Below, piece by piece: positions 20,926 to 32,738 of a stretch of DNA of 64,000 bases. The stretch is from Stomorhina lunata (Eukaryota; Arthropoda; Insecta; Diptera; Rhiniidae), in assembly GCA_933228675.1 (NCBI GenBank), contig OW121741.1:58942037-59006036 (forward strand). The letters are read 5' to 3'. The position numbers were made by a program, and so were the translations under genes. Numbering within the stretch: position 1 is the stretch's first letter; every line of letters starts with the position of its first letter. The notes under the pieces are model-generated. The model made no database searches. It had not been told where the DNA came from and saw nothing but the letters and a program-made list of their open reading frames with translations.

Positions 20926-21830
20926 ATGGAATGCTTAAAACCTAATTGTAATGTTACCGGTAATGAACGAATGATCAACTGTTGGCTATGTTTGGGAGTT
21001 TATCATTTGAAATGTACTCCACTTAAGGCTCGTGATGCTGATGCTCTCGGTGATCCTGTCAAATGTATGCAGTGGACATGTCCAAAATGTAAACAAATAA
21101 ATGTTGATTTTTTCAAATTCTTTAAAAGCTACAAAGATGAATTTGATCAATTAAAAAAAGAATTTCTATGCATTCAAACTAAGTTCTCAACTTTCGGTGA
21201 TCTCTTCACAAAATTCCCGAACTTGGATAATTTTTTGGATATATCCTCCCCTAAAAGGAAAAAAGCGCTTAGTAAGTCTCCTGTAATCCCGGAAGTAACC
21301 CTCCCTGCGGCAGCTAATTCATCAAATCATGTGGATAATAACAAAAATAATCCCACCTGCTTGCCATTTGTGCCTTATAATCAGTGCTCTTTCCCAGATA
21401 CTCCGGTGAACATAAATAATTTTCAAGAGCTTAACAATACTTTATTTTCTCAACCATCAATACCACAAACTAATACGCAGATTTCTCACAATACTTTACG
21501 AGCTATTCAGCCCAAAAAGAATATTTTCGTTTCACGATTAGCAAGTGACACTTCATCTGACGACGTCAGCTATTATATAAAGAATAAAATTTTGACTAAT
21601 CCGGACGTCATAATACATAAATTGCAATTTTCGCAGCCGAAATCAATTGCTTCTTTCAAAATTACGGTTTCTGAAGATATCTTTCAACAAGTTATGGACT
21701 CAAATTTCTGACCTTCAAATACTTTCGTCCGGGAATTTATTTTCAAGGAAAATCATGGTTCCACTAATGTTGGTGTTCTTCCGCATCGTGTGCAGAATTT
21801 GTCAAAAAACTAATCAACTTCTCCATCGAT
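20926..21830 (+). pseudogene. CR1-type LINE ORF1 (PHD finger)
   Basis: First open frame of a non-LTR retrotransposon, an RNA-binding chaperone-like protein in related LINEs. Residues C3, C8, C19, C22, H27, C30, C52 and C55 form a PHD-type zinc finger, followed by a helical stretch (YKDEFDQLKKEFLCIQTKF), a low-complexity Asn/Pro/Ser linker and a C-terminal domain (KNIFVSRLASDTSSDDVSYY, then SFKITVSEDIF). An in-frame TGA at 21709-21711 stands where a Trp is expected (DSNF-stop-PSNTFVREF). Past it the frame runs on to a TAA at 21828-21830. One nonsense mutation thus shortens an otherwise complete ORF1. Confidence 0.8.
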
Positions 21831-21921
21831 TTCCTTAGTCAAAATGTTACGGGTTTGAATTGTCTTTCTGACCAAGTCATCGCCTTTTCAAATAATCCAA
21901 CACCTACTAATAATTCATTAA

Positions 21922-23188
21922 AAATTTATTATCATAATATCTCAGGAATGAGAACTTAACAGACTAATTTCAACTTGTTCTTGTCTCAACACGACTTCGA
22001 TGTTATAGCTATTACTGAAACATGGCTAAATCCTGAATTTTTCGATGAAGAATTTTTTAATCCCGATAAATATGTTGTCTATCGTAAAGACAGAGACTTA
22101 ATTAAAACTGGAAAGAAAATTGGCGGTGGTGTCTTAATTGCTGTTAGGAATACGTTATGTACCAAATCTATACCATTAAACAATAGTGATACAATTCTGG
22201 ATCAATTGTGTGTCTCAATAAAAGCTCGATCATATGATCTTCTAATCTGCGCTTCATACATTCCGCCTAAGAGCCCTGATGACTTGTATGCTGCTCATGC
22301 ATCTAATATTGCTGATCTTTCTGATTCCTGTACTGCCAATGATTCTTTATGTGTCCTGGGTGATTTTAACTTGTCAGATCTAGTTTGGTCTGAAATCCCT
22401 AACTCTAATCTATTTCTTCCTAATAATGTCAATAAACCTCATGAAATTTGTGTATTGGACGCAATTTTTAGTCTTGGACTCATCCAAATTAATAATATCT
22501 TAAATAAATTGAATAAATTTCTTGATTTAATATTTGTTAGCCCGGATATTAATTTCTCAATTTCTGATTGTGCCTCTCCTATTTCTCCCCCCACATTACA
22601 CCACTTGGGTATGGAAATAGAGATTGAATTCTATGAATATTTTTGTAGTAATTTCAATAATAATACTCGTTTTAATTATTCTAGTTGCAACTTTGATTTA
22701 TTAAATTCTTTGCTTCTTAATGTTAATTGGCTACATTTGTTAAACTCTGAAATTGTTTCAATTAATTTCGATGTATTTTCGTCAATTTTCTTAAGTATTG
22801 TTCATGATAATATAAGCATATCTAATCCTAAAGTTTATAAAAGTCCGTGGTATACTGATATAATGGGCATTAATGATTCAATTAAACATAATCCAAAGCG
22901 TTTCTGGACTTTCATCAATTCTAAAAAAAATAACTCCTCTATCCCAGTCTTAATGACTTACAATAACGTCTCATCGAAATCTTTGAATGATTCTGTTAAT
23001 CTTTTTGCACAATATTTTCAATCTAACTGCAACAATGATTCCTTAAACTCTAGCAACTTTGAATTGAATCAAATTAATGCTAGTGTTGATTTTTCTTCAA
23101 TGTCAATTTCTGAGGAAGATATTTCTAATGCTATTAATAAACTATCTAATTCTTTTAAATCTGACAATGATGGAATTTCCTCCTTTTT
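21922..23188 (+). pseudogene. CR1-type LINE ORF2, endonuclease part
   Basis: Apurinic/apyrimidinic-type endonuclease that nicks target DNA for the LINE. Visible motifs: YYHNISGMRT (N-terminal Asn; a TAA follows at about 21957), AITETWL (Glu), ASYIPPKSPDD (Tyr), VLGDFNLSDLVW (Asp/Asn), and a damaged S-D-H box (TLHHLGMEIEIEF). The linker to RT is shortened by an internal deletion. The frame continues without a stop into the inserted HINE at 23189, where the last residues of the open frame (LYPSPIGERVL) come from the repeat and not from the LINE. Confidence 0.8.
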
Positions 23189-25650
23189 ATACCCTTCACC
23201 AATAGGTGAAAGGGTATTATAAGTTTGTGATTCCGTCTGTAATTTTTTTATTAGTGATCGTAGACCCCATAAAAATTATACCGATCGACTCAGAATCGGG
23301 AGGAGAATCGATTAAGCGATGTCCGTCTGTCTGTCCGTCTGTCTGTTGAAATCAAGTTTCTGAAGCCCCTGGAGGATGGACTTACATAAATTATATACCA
23401 GATTTTAGGAAATTCTCCCGCAATGAACGCTATTAAATTTCATTAAAATCGGTTTATAAACACCGAAAATATCGAAAAAATACCAAAAATTAGAAGAAAA
23501 TTTAAAAATTTTGGATTGAAACACACTTTTAACTAACAAGATAAAAACTATACTCCTGGTGTATATGTGATAATATATTATATATCAGATTGTAGGAAAT
23601 GGTTCCCCAAAGCACTCTGTAAAATTTTATCAAAACACTACTTGTGATGTACAGCAAATTGCCCAAAGTACGTGTCTAAGAAATTTTGTTTACATTTTGT
23701 AAGTATTGTTTCAGCGATATCTCAGGTGTTTATGGACCGATTGTGATGAAATTTAACAGCGTTCTTTGTGTGAGGATTTCCTAAAGTCTGATATGTAAAC
23801 TCCACAAATCTTATTATGAATACCATTCAAATTGTACCGATCGACTCAGAATCGGCAGGAGAATTGATTTCGCGACGTCCGTCCGTCTGTTTGTCCGTCC
23901 GTCTACCTGTCTGTCTGTCAGTCCGTCTACCTGTCTGTCCTTTGGAGCTTTTGTAGTCAAGTTTTTGGAGCTCCTTTTTTGTCGATATTTTAGATGTTTA
24001 TTTTGATCAAATTTAATAGCGTTCTTCACAGCGGATTACCTAAATTCTGATGCACTCGGTAATTTGTGGTAGATATAATTTAGTGTTTAAGCGATATTTC
24101 ACGTGTTTTGATCGACAACAATGAAATGCAGGGTGGGACGATATCCTAAAATTTTGTGTAAAATGCATATGGGTATACCTTCCAGGAGCTCCACAAATCT
24201 GATTTTAGCAGACAGACACACTGCATTTATCTTAATTTTGTGTCTGACTTTTGAACATTATTATAAAATTTGAGAATGCATTATATATCAAGTTATAGGC
24301 AGTCTTCCTAGGAAGTACAAAAAATGCAGCTAAGTACATGATATGCGTTCAAAACCTACATTTGTATGTATGTATCTCACATATCAACGAAAATTTAAAT
24401 TTTTTAATTGCAATTGGGAGAAATCCGTTCACGTTTGACAATTGCTCCCATATAACTTCGCCTAAGGCAATCTCTTAGTAGCTAATAAATGACAAATTAT
24501 AATTATCTTTATACTAAATGTCATCATCGTATCTATTATAATAGACACGATGATGACATTTAGTATAAAGACGTTGTACAATATCCTAATTCAGGGAGAT
24601 AGCGCCTAAAATAAACTTTCTAGAGGGACAACATTTGACAAAAATATTTCTGATCTCTTGAAAAGTTCGGTATTGAAAATGGGCGAGCTCGGTTCACATT
24701 TACTGTTATCTCCCATATAACTCCGACCGGGAATCACTTTAATGCTGATAAATTAAATCACATTATAATTGCATAAAGAACTAGAGCAAAACTTTCCACA
24801 CATCCATCGGACGGATCGAAAGAACAATACATCCCAAATATTATTGTTGAAGTATTCATCTTAATTAGTTAACTAACTTCAGATTAATAAGTAAATCTTT
24901 AATAAATTTTCCGACAAAGCTGATATTCATTCATTTAAAAGCTATATATTTCACGTACTCGTATGTATCTAAAACTAAGAGTATATACCTTATAATTCTA
25001 AGGCTTGTATACATTGACAATCATTGTTAAAGCTTTGACCTAAATCAGTCCGCTAACTTCAAAGTTTTACATAACTAATCAAGAACTTTTACTAGTTGGA
25101 TAATTCGTATGAATTAAAGTACACAACCCTCACTGGGCACTGTGTTTTTGGGTTGCATGCCAGAATACTTAATCTTCATCAAATCGATGTGCTATTGCAA
25201 ATCTAAGGGCATCTACATTTTGAAGCATCTTTTCTGCACGGTTTATCTGGTCTATCGAACTTTATTAAATGTTCGTAAAATAGACACATATCACTTTCGA
25301 ATCCAAGTGACGCTGCCTTAGACATCAGGCACCTGCCCAACCAAAAATTTGGGTCCATAACTATTCTAGATGATGACGCCACCGAAAAGCTTTTCGTTTT
25401 CCGACTCTTAATTTTAAAGATTCTTTGCATATAATACTAGTATAACCAAATATTGCTAGGAATTACATTTAGTATGAACAAAAGAAAATTAATATACATA
25501 TGAAGCATTTGTGTGGGGCTCAACTAAGTCAGTAATCAGAAACTATATAATTATCAATATATTCTTACGATTTTGTACTTTACTTTTGGAACACAATTGG
25601 TGAAGGGTATCCAAGATACGACAAAGCCGAATATACCACTCTTACTTGTT
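23189..25650 (+). mobile_element. HINE-A, full length, inside the CR1 LINE
   Basis: 2462 bp, noncoding. Left tip ATACCCTTCACC, loop, GGTGAAAGGGTAT; then CCGATCGACTCAGAATCGG and a TCCGTCTGTCTG-rich stretch. Near the right end is the subterminal inverted repeat ATTGGTGAAGGGTATCC, a short hairpin around CGACAAAGCCG, and the tip CCACTCTTACTTGTT. There is no target duplication: deletion of the element rejoins CCTCCTTTTT to ATTGAAAAAATG and restores the LINE frame. Subterminal inverted repeats, a 3' hairpin and insertion at T-rich sites without duplication are the features described for Helentron-associated elements (HINE, the group of Drosophila INE-1). No Rep/helicase is encoded. Confidence 0.8.
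24507..24570. repeat. Perfect hairpin inside HINE-A
   Basis: CTTTATACTAAATGTCATCA and its reverse complement TGATGACATTTAGTATAAAG face each other around a short TATTATAATA centre, giving arms of about 30 bp. In other copies of the family one arm has been changed or lost. Confidence 0.75.
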
Positions 25651-27098
25651 ATTGAAAAAATGTCTTGTTCCGTTATTGCTACCCCTGTTAATTATATTTA
25701 ATAAATCAATTCAACACGGTTACTTCATTCAAAAATGAAAATAAACTTCAGTTTTCCCTATCCATAAATCTGGTAGCAAAAATAGTGTTACCAATTATAG
25801 ACCCATTTCCAAATTAACAAATATTTCAAAAATTTTCGAGCATATTGTGTATGAAAAAATATTATTCCAAATTAAACGTTTTGTTTCATTGGAACAACAT
25901 GGTTTTATGCCTGGTAGATCTACGACTACTAATTTAGCTGTTTTCAATAAATTTTGTATATCATCTTTAGAAAAAGGGCTTCAAGTTGATACGGTATACA
26001 CTGATTTTGCTAAAGCATTCGATAGTGTTCCGCACAACCTACTTTTATCAAAACTTGAAAAATTAGGATTTCATTCCAAGATGTTGAGGTGGTTCCATTC
26101 CTATCTTACCGGAAGGATTTCAGTTGTTACTATTGATGGTGTAAGCTCAGTACCATTTATTCCAACTTCAGGAGTACCTCAAGGGAGTATCATTGGGCCT
26201 CTGCTTTTTATACTATTTATTAATGACATTCAAAATTGTTTCAAACACTCGAATTTTTTGTTATATGCAGATGATTTAAAAATCTTTAAATCTGTATCAA
26301 ATACTAAAGATATTTCTGAACTTCAGGATGACTTAAACAGAGTTGGGCAGTGGTCGTTACAGAATGGGTTACTTTAACATCAAAAAATGTTATGTTATGA
26401 CCTACCACAGATGTAGAGTTGTACTACCTTCAAACTACTTCATAAATGATATCTTACTATCAACTGTTGATGAAATCTTGGATTTAGGAGTTCTTTATGA
26501 TACTAAATTAACTTTCTGTAACCACTTGAATTACATCATTCCTAAGGCATGGTCCATGTTCAGCTTTATAAGAAGACATTGTGATAAATATTTTGACCAT
26601 TATACCAAAAAGGTTCTTTTTATTTCCTTTGTTAGATCAAGACTTGAATATGCTTCGATAATATGGAATCCTAGTGCTATTACTTACAGTAACCGTCTAG
26701 AGAAAATACAAAAGAAATTTATTAAATATGCTTTAAGCTTCTTAAATTTTTCCAATTCAGAACCTCCCTCTCGTTCTCCTACTTATTCCGAAAAGTGCCT
26801 GTTACTCTCAATGAAAACATTAGAGTCTAGGAGGAAAATGCTTTCTTTAAACTTTTTGAATAATATTGTTTGTGGAGTTATTGACTGTCCAGCTCTACTT
26901 GAATCAATTAAATTCTATGTTCCTTCTAGATCTCTCAGACTAAGAGGAAATTTGTTTTATATTGACTTTCACAATACTGAATATGCATTAAATGAACCGC
27001 TGACTAGATCAATGAGATTATTTAATGATTTTAGTGATTTTTTGGACATAAGCATACCTAATAATGACTTTAAAATAATTTTAAATAATATACTTTAA
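25651..27098 (+). pseudogene. CR1-type LINE ORF2, reverse transcriptase part
   Basis: Continuation of the LINE after the HINE insertion. A damaged stretch (25651-25790, stops near 25735) leads into the RT: NYRPISKLTNISKIFEHIV, GFMPGRSTTTNLAVF, DFAKAFDSVPHNLL, TSGVPQGSIIGPLLFILFIND and LLYADDLKIFKS with the catalytic YADD encoded at 26264-26275. A frameshift at about 26375 moves reading to the thumb and C-terminal domain (NYIIPKAWSMFSFIRRHC, SRLEYASIIWNPS, DCPALLESIKFYVPSR), stopping at 27098. The C-terminal domain resembles T1/Q-like CR1 LINEs of insects. No RNase H domain is present. Confidence 0.85.
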
Positions 27099-27236
27099 CT
27101 TTGTTATACCCCTTTTTTGTATTCTTTTTATATTAATTAGTCGGTAAGGATAATATTGTACTCTTTTTTATATTAAGTAGTTTGTAAGGATAATATTGTA
27201 TCCATAGACTAATGAACAAATAAATAAATAAATTAA
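27099..27236 (+). repeat. CR1 LINE 3' UTR and tail
   Basis: Short 3' UTR with a direct repeat of about 55 bp (GTAAGGATAATATTGTA at about 27146 and 27185) ending in a short AAATAAATAAATAAAT tail. The flank beyond is the 130 bp repeat family, so the LINE inserted there. The matching left flank is not visible. Confidence 0.65.
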
Positions 27237-28308
27237 AAAGCATTCGCCGGCTCATGCGCTACAACTTTGCAAAAGATCATAGTATGATCAAATGTACAGT
27301 TTACGATTTAATTAATTTTTAGTAATTTTCAGTGGCGCCACCTGTCGGAAATTCGGCTTACCAACTTAAAAACCTCCGCCGGCTTATCCGCAACATCTTT
27401 GCTAAAGAGCATAACATGATCAAATTCACAGTTTACTATTCTACAAAGAACATACATACAGACAAACATTCATTTGTTTTAAAGTTATAACATTACTAAT
27501 TTTTTCCCCTTTTTATCCCCTAATTTCAAAAGTTCCATATGCATAATTGGTACTTCTTTGGTACCAATTGAATTCGGTACATTTTATTAGAAAGCAGTTA
27601 ACATAATTTTCCTATTCATATCACTTTTGTAGATGTTAAGTTATCAGTTTATCCCTTTTTTACACATTTTGGCCACAAAATCAAAAAAGTACCAAATACG
27701 TGTTCAATATTTCTTTCACATCTATTGATTGCAGTACAAAGTTTCTTTCTATATTCCTTAGTTTAAAATATAAGAGTGGGTTAAAAAGGTACCAAAAAAA
27801 AATATTTTCACCCTTTTTTACCCCTTATCGGACATAGTTTCAAAAAAGTACCAAACACCTGTCCGTTTATTTTCATAGCTGTTTAAAACGTAATTTAAAT
27901 TTTGTTTCTATACCTATTACTTAAGGAGATATAGCGTTTTCGATTTTTTCCCCTTTTTACCCTCTTAGAGGCAAAGGTTCCAAAAGTCCCTTCTTCTTCG
28001 ACCTATACATCAAAAAAGATACCCACTGTCCAAATTTTATCAAATACATACAATTATTGCTTGTTTAAGAATATAAGATATCGCCTTAAAATTAAATGTA
28101 TGAGGACACACATTTAAAAGCCGTGTTAATTATCGAGATTTGAAACATTTTCAGATTAGAAAATCAATAAACACCTAAATCAGTCTTCAGAAACATACAC
28201 ACTTGTAATTAACCAAAAACTTTTTCCACTCTGTACTTTACTTTTCTAACGCCATTGGTGAAGGGTATTTAAGGTTCGGCATAGCCGAACGTAGCACTCT
28301 TACTTGTT
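27237..28308 (+). repeat. HINE-B, 3' part
   Basis: Starts within the 130 bp repeats (TTCGCCGGCTCATGCGC, CAGTGGCGCCACCTGTCGG). It passes into diverged AAAAGTACC monomers (about 27480-27990) and ends with GCCATTGGTGAAGGGTAT, the hairpin GTTCGGCATAGCCGAAC and the tip GCACTCTTACTTGTT at about 28308. It is a separate subfamily from HINE-A with the same terminal design. Its 5' part was cut off by the LINE insertion. The window's right edge (63850-64000) carries the same 5' portion. Confidence 0.65.
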
Positions 28309-29029
28309 TTTTGCGTACATAATTTTTGTAAAATCCTAAGTCAATTTGCTAAATTTCGAGATAATTTGAGATAAATGACGGATACAGTTTAACGGTCTTA
28401 TGCAAAAAAATTTAACAACGATTGGTAAACTAAAGTTTAGCAAAATTCCTTAAAGTATTAACCCAAAACGATTGTTAGCTTAACAAACCGATGTTAATCA
28501 AATAATTTAAAGTAGCTGTCTACATAATTTAAAGCTATGTTAAATGTTTTACTGTTTTGACAAAAAATATTTTCTGACAACTTTTAAAGAAAATATTTAA
28601 TTTTTCAGACTTTTCTGATAAAAAATAATATTTTTGCTAAATTTAGTTATCATATTTTTTCTAATTTGCTATTTTTTATCATATAAAAGGTTTCGGTATT
28701 TCATACTCTATTTTACATATTTCATACTAAAATCGAACTTTTCAAAAAAATTGATAATACAAATTCTAATTTTTAACAAAAAAAAAAATTCGTGTTTTCA
28801 ACAAAAAACCGACATCGGTCAATGAAATTTACAAAAAACATTATAGTGATGTATATATACTTAACATGAGTTAAAGGTACTCGATTTTTAAATAATCGGT
28901 TTAAACCCTTAGTAAAAATTTGTCTATTTATTATTTTACTGTATTATAAATGTGTTTAGTTTATGCTTTTATATAACATAAACATAATTTTACATTAAGA
29001 AAAGAAGAAAAATGTTGTTTTATATTATA
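28309..29029. other. AT-rich flank of the giant foldback
   Basis: No recognisable element or coding region. A 63-codon frame (28634-28825) is compositional. The stretch TTAACAACGATTGGTAAACT at about 28410 loosely resembles sequence right of the foldback (TTTTTAACAATCGTTTGTTA, about 49395), but I cannot align the two flanks convincingly. Confidence 0.35.
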
Positions 29030-29059
29030 CTAGCTTTATAACCCGCTACTTCGTTAGCG

Positions 29060-29831
29060 GTACAATTTGAATGGACAAAGTTACAAAATTTACCAAAATT
29101 ATTTTTTACTTGCTTATCGATTCCGATATAATTAAAATTATGTATGTATTAGTTCTAAAGATACATATATGTAGGTCAAAATAGGTACCTACCCTCTACT
29201 GGTGTCATTTTCTGAAAAGTACTAAACACTCCTAACTGATCAAATTTTGATTGCTAACCCAATTTAAATTTTGAATATTTAGCGTTATAAAAATTTCCTT
29301 TTTACCCGCTTTTTACCTCTAGTAGGCCAAATTTAAAAAATACCGAATACGTGTCCTTATATTTTTATTGCTGGCTTAAATCCATTTTTGTTAATGTTTG
29401 TTTTTAACCCCTTAATTGAAAAAAGTACCAAACTCCTGTCTCATATTTTTTAAATGTCAATCAATTATAAATTATTATTCTACCTTCATTGATTTAAACA
29501 ATATGCATAGCTTAAAAAGAAAAAACCTATCTTTAAATTTTTTGCTCGTTTTTGTCCTTTTCTACCCCATTAGTCGAAAAAGTACCAAACACGTATTTGA
29601 TAAGTGTTTAAATTGCAAAAAGTACCGAATACTTGTCCCTTAATTTTAAGTGCTGATCTTAGACCATGTTTGTTTCTACCAGTTTTGGTTTAGAAGATAT
29701 AATGCCATCGATTTTTCCTTTTTTACCACTTTTATTGAAAAAAGTACCAAACACTTATTTAAGTTTTTTTCAATGTGAATCGACACGTCCCTAAATTATA
29801 GTTCTGATTTCATTAGCTTAAATCATATTCA
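29060..29831 (+). repeat. Foldback left arm, array part 1
   Basis: Outermost and most diverged part of the left arm: monomers with AAAAGTACC-type boxes, TCTAAAGATACAT, TTTTACC and TAGTCGAAAAAGTACC. Its mirror is 48350-49205. Short open frames within it are by-products of the repeat. Confidence 0.7.
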
Positions 29832-30945
29832 CAGTGTTTGTACGGCTACTCTAAAAGTAGCTGTAGCGACGAAAAAAAAGCTACTTTTCAAGATACAAAT
29901 TTGTTTAAAAATAGTAGCCAATACCCGTCTACTTCTACTGCTACATTCATATATAAAAAGGAAATCATTGCATACGGCTACGGCTCCAACTTTTGCAAGT
30001 AGTAGTAGCAGTAGACGCTGTATTATTCCGAAGCATTTATAATTTGAAGCTACAGCTATTTTTCAAAACACAAAATCGGCAAGTAGAAGTAGCTCTTTGC
30101 TACTTCAACTGAAGTATTGGTAGGGGTAGAAAATAGCAAAAATAATCTATTTAATTTTTGTTTCAAATTGAAGAGTAGTCAAAATCGACAATATGTTTTC
30201 TTGCTATTTTGCAGCTACTTCTTGGCTATTTCGCAGCAACTTTCTGGCTATTTTGCAGCTACTTTCTGGCTACTTTATATGAATACTTTTTTCTTGGAGC
30301 TGTGCAAAACAAATATTTACTTTTAGCTACACACCAACAATAAGAAGAACAAAGAAAGAATGTGATGTGTGTTATTTTGTTTCGTTTTTTCTTTCGTTTA
30401 TTCTTTTGTCGAGTGTGTGAAACAAATTACAAAAGAAAAAAAAAATGAAACAAAATTTTATTTCGTTGTTATTATTGTAGATATGTAGCCAGAAGAAAAT
30501 ATTTGTATTGCGTAGCTCCAAGCATAAAGTATTCATATAAAGTAGCCAGAAAGTAGCTGCAAAATAGCCAGAAAGTAGATGCAAAATAGCCAAGAAGTAG
30601 CTACAAAGTGGCCAGAAAAAATATTTTAGATTTTGGCTACTCTTCTAATTGAGGCAAAAATAAAGTAGAATATTTTTGCTGTTTTTTACAACGACCAATA
30701 CTTTAGTTGAAATAGCAAAGAGCTACTTCTACTTGCTGCAATTGGTTTTTGAAAAATAGCTGTAGCTTAAAAATGCAAATGCTTCTTTTGCTTAGCGCTT
30801 TTGTTTTTTGAAAAGTAGCAGTAGCTTAAAAATATAAATGCTTCGAAATAATGCAGCGTCCACTGCTACTTCTACTTGAAAAAGTTGGAGCTGTAGCCGT
30901 AGCGGTAATTAAAAAAAGGTAGCTAAAGTAGAAATTCAAACACTG
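29832..30945. mobile_element. Palindromic hAT-type MITE
   Basis: 1114 bp. Termini CAGTGTTTG and CAAACACTG, flanked by the 8 bp direct repeat CATATTCA (29824-29831, 30946-30953), as in hAT transposons. Almost the whole element is one imperfect palindrome: the left half has repeated GCTACTTTCTGGCTATTTTG units (about 30190-30290) and the right half the complementary AGTAGCCAGAAAGTAGCTGC units (about 30535-30620), around a centre near 30370-30470. No transposase is encoded. Open frames at 30117-30326 and 30372-30593 are translations of the two arms. Confidence 0.85.
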
Positions 30946-30954
30946 CATATTCAT

Positions 30955-32730
30955 TAGGGTGGGTCGATTTTCTTAGTGAACAATCGTATAGCAAAATCGA
31001 AATCTGCACCTGATTCTAAGAAAGTTTCCCTAAGAAACCAGGTGTCTAAAATGAAATCCTAGCTAGCGCCGCGAGGCCTGAAAATATTCACTTCCTACAT
31101 ATTGAATAGAATTTTGGAAAAAAAATAGTTTTGGATATAATTCGATATCTTGAGAACTGATGAAGATATCTCAGTGAAACTTCAGGTGGACAAAGCTTTT
31201 GAGTTTCCACAAAATATGAGCTACAGTAGAGCTTAGTAGAATGCCATTAGGCTCCCAAATGTGAAACCGAAGTTTAACATGTCGAAGAAATTTCGTTCTT
31301 AAAATTCACCAAAGTTCCATTTATGCTCTGAACGTATATCTGATTATACATTTGGAAAGAGCATTCAAATATCTATCAAAACTGTGTTTGACTGTGTGAA
31401 TATCTCATTTATGTTTCAAGATCTTTAGTGTTAAAACTTTGCTTCGTTCAATTATCATAAAATTTTAATATACATATATTTGACGAATTGTTATGTGCAA
31501 CAAATGTTCAACACTAAATATCTTGAAAGATAAAAGAGATAATCACAAAATTAAAACTAATTTTAATATATATTTGAATGCTCTTTCCAAATGTATAATC
31601 TAATATATGTTAAGAGCATAAATAGGACTTTGGTGAATTTTAAGAACAAAATTACTTCGAGATATTAAACATTAGAGTGGGTCGATTTTTGTATGGGAGC
31701 CAAAAAACGCAACAATCGTATAGCAAAATCGAAATCTGCACCTGATTCTAAGAAAGTTTCCCTAAGAAACCAGGTGTCTAAAATGAAATTCTAGCTAGCG
31801 CTGCGAGGCCTGAAAATATTCACTTCCTACATATTGAATATAATTTTGGAAAAAAAATAGTTTTGGATATAATTCGATATCTTGAGAACTGATGAAGATA
31901 TCTCAGTGAAACTTCAGGTGGACAAAGCTTTTGAGTTTCCACAAAATATGAGCTACAGTAGAGCTTAGTAGAATGCCATTAGGCTCCCAAATGTGAAACC
32001 AAAGTTTAACATGTCGATAAAATTTCGTTCTTAAAATTCACCAAAGTTCCATTTATGCTCTGAACGTATATCTGATTATACATTTGGAAAGAGCATTCAA
32101 ATATCTATTAAAACTGTGTTTGACTGTGTGAATATCTCATTTATGTTTCAAGATCTTTGGTGTTAAAACTTTGCTTCGTTCAATTATCATAAAATTTCAA
32201 TATACATATATTTGACGAATTGTTATGTGCAACAAATGTTCAACACTAAATATCTTGAAAGATAAAAGAGATAATCACAAAATTAAAACTAATTTTAATA
32301 TATATTTGAATGCTCTTTCCAAATGTATAATCTAATATACGTTCAGAGCATAAATAGGACTTTGGTGAATTTTAAGAACAAAATTACTTCGAGATATTAA
32401 ACATTGGTTTCACGCTTGAGAGCCCAGTGGCATTCTACTACGCCTTACTGTAGCCCATATTTTGTGGAAACTCACCAGCTTTATCCACCTGAAGTTTCAC
32501 TGAGATATCTTCATCAGTTCTCAAGATAACGAATTATATCCAAAACTATTTTTTTCCAAAATTCTATTCAATATGTAGGAAGTGAATATTTTCAGGCCTC
32601 GCGGCGCTAGCTAGGATTTCATTTTAGAAACCTGGTTTCTTAGGGAAACTTTCTTAGAATCAGGTGCAGATTTCGATTTTGCTATACGATTGTTGCGTTT
32701 TTTGGCTCCCATACAAATCGACCCACTCTA
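30955..32730. mobile_element. Palindromic TIR element with partial duplication
   Basis: 1776 bp, starts TAGGGTGGGTCGATTTT and ends AAATCGACCCACTCTA, flanked by the 8 bp direct repeat ATATTCAT (30947-30954, 32731-32738). It consists of a first partial unit (30955-31673) followed directly by a complete unit (31674-32730) that starts again with TAGAGTGGGTCGATTTTTG. The complete unit is a long imperfect palindrome with arms of about 500 bp around 32190; AAATCTGCACCTGATTCTAA and its complement lie near each end. No coding region is present. The superfamily is unclear; the 8 bp duplication fits hAT or P. Confidence 0.8.
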
Positions 32731-32738
32731 ATATTCAT

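Noticed and set aside
25203..25430. 75-codon frame recurring in all HINE-A copies as a HINE-encoded protein
   Set aside because: Copies differ by stops and frameshifts, and no domain of a Rep-helicase or other known protein is visible.
28634..28825. 63-codon Phe/Tyr/Lys-rich frame as a membrane peptide gene
   Set aside because: Composition follows the local AT content, and there is no promoter, homology or conserved copy.
30372..30593. Protein-coding gene in the hAT-type MITE
   Set aside because: The same AQLLSGYFAATFWLLY-like peptide is read from both palindrome arms, so it is a repeat translation.
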